Source: an uncultured Clostridia bacterium (GTDB lineage: Bacteria > Bacillota > Clostridia > Christensenellales > Borkfalkiaceae). Taken from it: 8,379 nucleotides of DNA. A program made the translations under genes and the position numbers. The notes beneath the pieces were generated by a model that was not told where the DNA came from, ran no database searches, and saw only the letters and a program-made list of their open reading frames with translations. Position 1 is the first letter of the stretch, and every line of letters begins with the position of its first letter. The stretch covers positions 1 through 8,379 of the forward strand of contig CALVXL010000121.1 of assembly GCA_944369635.1 (NCBI GenBank). Reading direction: 5' to 3'. Shown here one piece after another: positions 5,705 to 8,379 of this stretch.

Positions 5705-7013
5705 CTTTCCCCTGTTCTCTGACGATGATTTTAATCGGCGTCCCGGAAAAATCGAACGCCTTACGGATACAGTTTTCCAAATATCTTTTATAAGAAAAAT
5801 GCATCAGGTCCGCTTCATTCACAAACAAAATAAAGGTTGGCGGGCACACTTCCGCCTGCGTCGCATACATAATTTTCAACCGTTTTCCGTTTACCGAAGG
5901 CGGTTCGTTCATGCGCACGCTGTCCAAAATAAGATCGTTCAAAAGCCCGGTAGAAACGCGGAAATTTGCGTGTTCGTAAACCGTTTGTACCATATCCAGA
6001 ACCTTTTCCACCCGCTGTCCCGTCTTTGCGGAAATATAAAGCGGCTTGAAATAGTCCATAAATTTCAGATCTTCCTTCAATTTATCGTTGAATTTTTCAA
6101 CGGTATGAGTATCCTTTTTGACAAGATCCCACTTGTTCATGAGAATAACGCTCGGCTTACCCTGCTCGTGCACATAACCGCAAATTTTAACGGTTTGTTC
6201 AGTCAAACCTTCCGTCGCATCTACAACGACGACACAGACATCCGCACGGCGTATAGAACCTAATGCGCGCAAAACGCTGTAATACTCGAGATCTTCCTCC
6301 ACATTTTTCTTTTTGCGAATCCCCGCGGTATCGATCAGCGTGAATTTTTTTCCGTTATAAGTGAAAGGGGTATCAATTGCGTCGCGCGTCGTCCCCGCAA
6401 TATCGGAGACAATGGTTCTTTCGAACCCTAAAATTTTATTGCATAGACTGGACTTTCCCGCGTTCGGTCTGCCGACAACGGCAATTTTCAAAGAATCATG
6501 ATCGTCTTTTTCGCCGTTATCTTTAAAATGCGAAACGACTTCTTCCAGCACCTCTCCGATCCCCGTCATGTGTTCGGCGGATATTCCGAAAGGTTCGCCG
6601 AGCCCTAATTCATAAAATTCGTACAGATCTTCAGGCCGGTAAGTATCCATTTTGTTGACAACAAGCACCACCGGTTTACCCGACATACGAAGTTTTTGCG
6701 CAACATCTCTGTCCGCACCGGTCAAACCGCTCTTGACGTCGGTAAAGAAAATAATTACGTCGGCGGTTTCAATTGCCGTTTCCGCTTGTTTTTTGATGTG
6801 CTGCCACATTTCGTCATCGCTTTTCAGCTCCAGACCGCCCGTATCAACCAATGTAAAATAATTTCCGCACCATTCCACGTCAACATAAAGCCTGTCGCGT
6901 GTTACGCCGGGAAGATCTTTTACGATGGAAATTTTTTTTCCGGAAACTTTATTGAAAAAAGTGGACTTCCCTACATTCGGTCGCCCCACAATCGCCACTA
7001 TCGGTTTTGCCAT
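5697..7013 (-). CDS. der: Ribosome assembly GTPase Der (EngA), double G-domain
   Basis: Der is an essential cytoplasmic GTPase needed for maturation of the 50S ribosomal subunit. The 438-aa protein has the family's tandem G domains. The first has GRPNVGKS (10-17), Thr38 in GVTRD, DTGG (57-60), NKMD (120-123) and SAE (145-147). The second has GRPNAGKS (181-188), GTTRD (207-211), DTAG (228-231), NKWD (293-296) and SAK (328-330). A KH-like C-terminal domain follows (about 350-435). All GTP-binding motifs are intact and the length is normal. The ATG at 7013 is preceded by AGGTG (7018-7022), and MAKPIVAIVGRPNVGKS is the canonical start. The gene leads the der-plsY unit and has its own sigma-A-type promoter. 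Confidence 0.98.
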   Translation of the reverse strand: MAKPIVAIVGRPNVGKSTFFNKVSGKKISIVKDLPGVTRDRLYVDVEWCGNYFTLVDTGGLELKSDDEMWQHIKKQAETAIETADVIIFFTDVKSGLTGADRDVAQKLRMSGKPVVLVVNKMDTYRPEDLYEFYELGLGEPFGISAEHMTGIGEVLEEVVSHFKDNGEKDDHDSLKIAVVGRPNAGKSSLCNKILGFERTIVSDIAGTTRDAIDTPFTYNGKKFTLIDTAGIRKKKNVEEDLEYYSVLRALGSIRRADVCVVVVDATEGLTEQTVKICGYVHEQGKPSVILMNKWDLVKKDTHTVEKFNDKLKEDLKFMDYFKPLYISAKTGQRVEKVLDMVQTVYEHANFRVSTGLLNDLILDSVRMNEPPSVNGKRLKIMYATQAEVCPPTFILFVNEADLMHFSYKRYLENCIRKAFDFSGTPIKIIVREQGKDE

Positions 7014-7041
7014 GTCGCACCTGATTTTTTATTTTGACTTT

Positions 7042-7070
7042 ATTCTACCAAATATCCGCAAAAAAGGCAA
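7042..7070 (-). promoter_or_regulatory. Sigma-A promoter of der-plsY
   Basis: On the minus strand, TTGCCT (7070-7065, 4/6) and TAGAAT (7047-7042, 5/6) are separated by exactly 17 bases. Transcription would start near 7035, leaving a leader of about 22 bases before the der ATG. It is the best pair in the 218-base divergent gap on this strand. Confidence 0.65.
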
Positions 7071-7094
7071 GCGAAGGACCGAACGTAAAAAAAA

Positions 7095-7135
7095 TTGTCC
7101 GGATAAAACTTCTTTTATGCTTTGTTGTCCGACAA
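7095..7135. promoter_or_regulatory. Pair of TTGTCC palindromes, possible operator
   Basis: Two sites share TTGTCCG and start exactly 30 bases apart. TTGTCCGGATAA (7095-7106) is a 12-base palindrome with one mismatched pair, and TTGTCCGACAA (7125-7135) has 5-bp arms around one base. They lie between the divergent promoters of der and the small membrane-protein gene. A dimeric regulator binding two sites on nearly the same helix face would give this pattern, but the regulator is unknown and chance cannot be excluded. Confidence 0.3.
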
Positions 7136-7159
7136 TGCGGGAAAAAGAAAAAATGAATA

Positions 7160-7188
7160 TTGACATTTTAACTATTCTATTATATAAT
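7160..7188 (+). promoter_or_regulatory. Sigma-A promoter of the 134-aa membrane protein gene (perfect consensus)
   Basis: TTGACA (7160-7165) and TATAAT (7183-7188) match the consensus exactly with a 17-base spacer, in an AT-rich stretch. Transcription would start near 7195, with AAGGGA and the ATG following at 7219 and 7232. Confidence 0.85.
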
Positions 7189-7231
7189 TTTTATAAAATA
7201 AGCATTATATTAAGAATTAAGGGAAAAAATT

Positions 7232-7636
7232 ATGAGGTTTAGAAATTTATTTCGCTTTATAAAACATATCAACAAAATAGGAATATGCAGCGGAAAAAAA
7301 CGTATTGCTTATTCAATTTCCCATATCGTTGTCATGGCCATATCGTGTGTTTTTGCCTATTTTACATATTATCTTATTGCGAACGGCAATGAAATCATGT
7401 CCGATCACGGTTTTATCGTTTGGTTATTTTCCTTATTCGGAATCGCACTTAGCGCATTTATAGCGATTATGTGTTTTCTGCAAGGTTTTATCGCACAAAT
7501 CGCAACTATCGTCTATGCTTCCATTTACGTTTACAAAGCTGAAGAAAGAAGCTTAAATATAACGGCGCTCGTCATATCGTCGGTATCCTTTGTTGCGATA
7601 ATTGCCGCAACCGTCATTTTATTTGTCCTGTTGTAA
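7232..7636 (+). CDS. Small multi-pass membrane protein of unknown function
   Basis: I do not recognise this 134-aa protein. It begins with a basic cytoplasmic-type segment (about 1-27: eight Lys/Arg and no acidic residue), followed by four likely membrane segments at about 28-50, 60-80, 82-102 and 109-133. The only clearly charged loop is KAEERS (102-107), and the chain ends in FVLL. No catalytic or metal-binding motif stands out. The coding case is good: AAGGGA (7219-7224) lies 7 bases before the ATG, a perfect sigma-A promoter precedes it, and a terminator follows 18 bases after the stop. It is a single-gene unit, divergent from der and convergent with another small membrane-protein gene, so its neighbours say little about its role. 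Confidence 0.85.
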   Translation: MRFRNLFRFIKHINKIGICSGKKRIAYSISHIVVMAISCVFAYFTYYLIANGNEIMSDHGFIVWLFSLFGIALSAFIAIMCFLQGFIAQIATIVYASIYVYKAEERSLNITALVISSVSFVAIIAATVILFVLL

Positions 7637-7654
7637 AAAATCATTCGGATATGA

Positions 7655-7683
7655 AAAAAGGCAAGCGTTTTGCTTGCCTTTTT
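7655..7683. terminator. Symmetric bidirectional terminator
   Basis: A 12-bp stem (7655-7666 with 7672-7683; core GGCAAGC/GCTTGCC) closes on a GTTTT loop. It is flanked by A-runs on the left and T-runs on the right, so it works as a stem plus T-tract on both strands. It ends the 134-aa gene on the plus strand and the convergent 98-aa gene, whose stop is at 7712, on the minus strand. Confidence 0.93.
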
Positions 7684-7711
7684 ATTCAATACTTTTTATT
7701 TCGCTATATTT

Positions 7712-8008
7712 TTAAAAAACACCGAATCCTTTCAACACGCCGAAAGTACAACCTAAAATATAAATTACAAGGGCAATCCAATAAATTATTTTCCATGTTT
7801 TATTCAAACTGCGCGCATAGTCATAAGCCGGGAAAGCAATACCGATCAACAATGCGATTTTAGCAATCAGATCGAGGATTGTGCCGGCTTTAGAACCTGC
7901 AAATAAACCGCCAAAAACAAAAATTACAGCCGACAAAAACAACGCAATAAACGCACAGAGTTTTACAAGGCTTCTTTTTGCAGCAGCTTCCGTTCTTTGT
8001 TTAGCCAT
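7712..8008 (-). CDS. Small three-segment membrane protein of unknown function
   Basis: I do not recognise this 98-aa protein. A short basic N-terminus (MAKQRTEAAAKRSLVK) precedes three likely membrane segments, about 16-37, 42-62 and 72-93, with AYDYARSLNKTWK linking the second and third. There is no obvious enzymatic motif. The positive N-terminus predicts that it faces the cytoplasm. GGAGG (8019-8023) lies 10 bases before the ATG, a good sigma-A promoter lies further upstream, and the shared bidirectional terminator follows, so it is very likely a real single-gene unit. It does not obviously resemble the convergent 134-aa membrane protein. Confidence 0.82.
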   Translation of the reverse strand: MAKQRTEAAAKRSLVKLCAFIALFLSAVIFVFGGLFAGSKAGTILDLIAKIALLIGIAFPAYDYARSLNKTWKIIYWIALVIYILGCTFGVLKGFGVF

Positions 8009-8039
8009 AAAAATCTTACCTCCGAAATTTTTCCATTAA

Positions 8040-8068
8040 ATTATATCACTTTCTCGGCGGAATATCAA
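8040..8068 (-). promoter_or_regulatory. Sigma-A promoter of the 98-aa membrane protein gene
   Basis: On the minus strand, TTGATA (8068-8063, 5/6) and TATAAT (8045-8040, 6/6) are separated by 17 bases. Transcription would start near 8033, about 25 bases before the ATG at 8008. The site lies between the DUF523 stop and this gene, so the two need not be co-transcribed. Confidence 0.75.
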
Positions 8069-8085
8069 CGATTTTCAATGTAAAA

Positions 8086-8379
8086 TTATATCGAATTTTC
8101 GTCTAATACTGTAAATCCGTTTTTTATAAAAAGATCTGTCGTGACTCCGTTTCCCTCTACAGTCCTTCCCGTAAAGCTTCCATCGTAAATCACCCCGCAA
8201 CCGCACGAAGGACTTTTACTTTTAAAAATACAATAATCCACTTTATTTTCTTCAGCGATCCGCAAAGCTGCTTCCGCGCCTTTTTTGTAATTTTCGGTAA
8301 CATCCTTTCCGTTGTTTGCCAAAACTTTATCGTTTACGCGTTCGGCGGGCGCTCGCGGCGTGGTAAGTCCGCCGAGCAC
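8086..8379 (-). CDS. DUF523 (YbbK/TudS-like) protein, C-terminal part (N-terminus outside the window)
   Basis: The visible 97 codons match the DUF523 family. The family features are the LGGLTTPRAPAER segment (residues 2-14 of the visible part), GKDVTENYKKGAE, and the hallmark KSPSCGCGVIYDGSFTG with Cys59 and Cys61. Some DUF523 proteins are thiouracil desulfidases (TudS) holding a 4Fe-4S cluster on three cysteines; the SPSCG cysteine would be one ligand, and the other expected cysteines lie in the missing N-terminal 40 or so residues. The GTG at 8379-8377 is most likely an internal Val codon rather than the start, because the family's SACLLG-type N-terminus and CPE motif precede this point. 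The stop is TAA at 8088-8086. Whether this copy acts on thiouracil cannot be told. Confidence 0.88.
   Translation of the reverse strand: MLGGLTTPRAPAERVNDKVLANNGKDVTENYKKGAEAALRIAEENKVDYCIFKSKSPSCGCGVIYDGSFTGRTVEGNGVTTDLFIKNGFTVLDENSI

Noticed and set aside
5508..6263. 251-codon open frame on the plus strand
   Set aside because: It is antisense to plsY and der, with a composition rich in His, Arg and Phe typical of reverse-strand shadows and no sign of a ribosome binding site worth noting.
7060..7073. AAAAAAGGCAAGCG occurs here and again at 7654-7667
   Set aside because: The second copy is the left arm of a terminator and the first overlaps the der promoter. With six A's and no flanking similarity this looks like coincidence, not a repeat element.

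Overview
The window looks like chromosomal housekeeping DNA from an endospore-forming member of the Bacillota, most likely class Clostridia. The basis is a full-length SpoIVA (492 aa, found only in endospore formers), the der-plsY-spoIVA order, strong GGAGG-type ribosome binding sites, consensus sigma-A promoters and moderate GC with AT-rich intergenic gaps. The genus cannot be named from this sequence. An uncultured gut-type Clostridia lineage is a guess.

Left part (1-3354). The first 189 codons of valS run leftwards off the window from a perfect-consensus promoter. Diverging from it is a compact three-gene ABC importer operon of the NitT/TauT (SsuABC/ThiXYZ-like) type: lipoprotein substrate-binding protein, ATPase and permease. 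The last two are translationally coupled by a 4-base ATGA overlap. A strong intrinsic terminator closes the operon and separates it from the convergent spoIVA. The substrate cannot be assigned.

Middle part (3372-7013). On the minus strand lie der (ribosome-assembly GTPase), plsY (acyl-phosphate:glycerol-3-phosphate acyltransferase, overlapping der by 8 bases) and spoIVA (spore-coat basement-layer ATPase). A sigma-E-like promoter in the 71-base gap before spoIVA suggests mother-cell expression separate from the vegetative der-plsY unit. gpsA, which in many relatives stands next to spoIVA, is absent here.

Right part (7014-8379). Two small, unrecognised membrane-protein genes converge on one symmetric bidirectional terminator, and each has its own good sigma-A promoter. 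Beyond them is the C-terminal part of a DUF523 (YbbK/TudS-like) protein whose N-terminus lies outside the window.

No mobile element, CRISPR array, tRNA, rRNA or recognisable riboswitch was found, and nothing here is clearly a new multi-gene system. The points most worth checking are the proline in the SpoIVA P-loop, the missing gpsA, the two small membrane proteins with strong promoters, and a pair of TTGTCC palindromes between der and the first of those genes.
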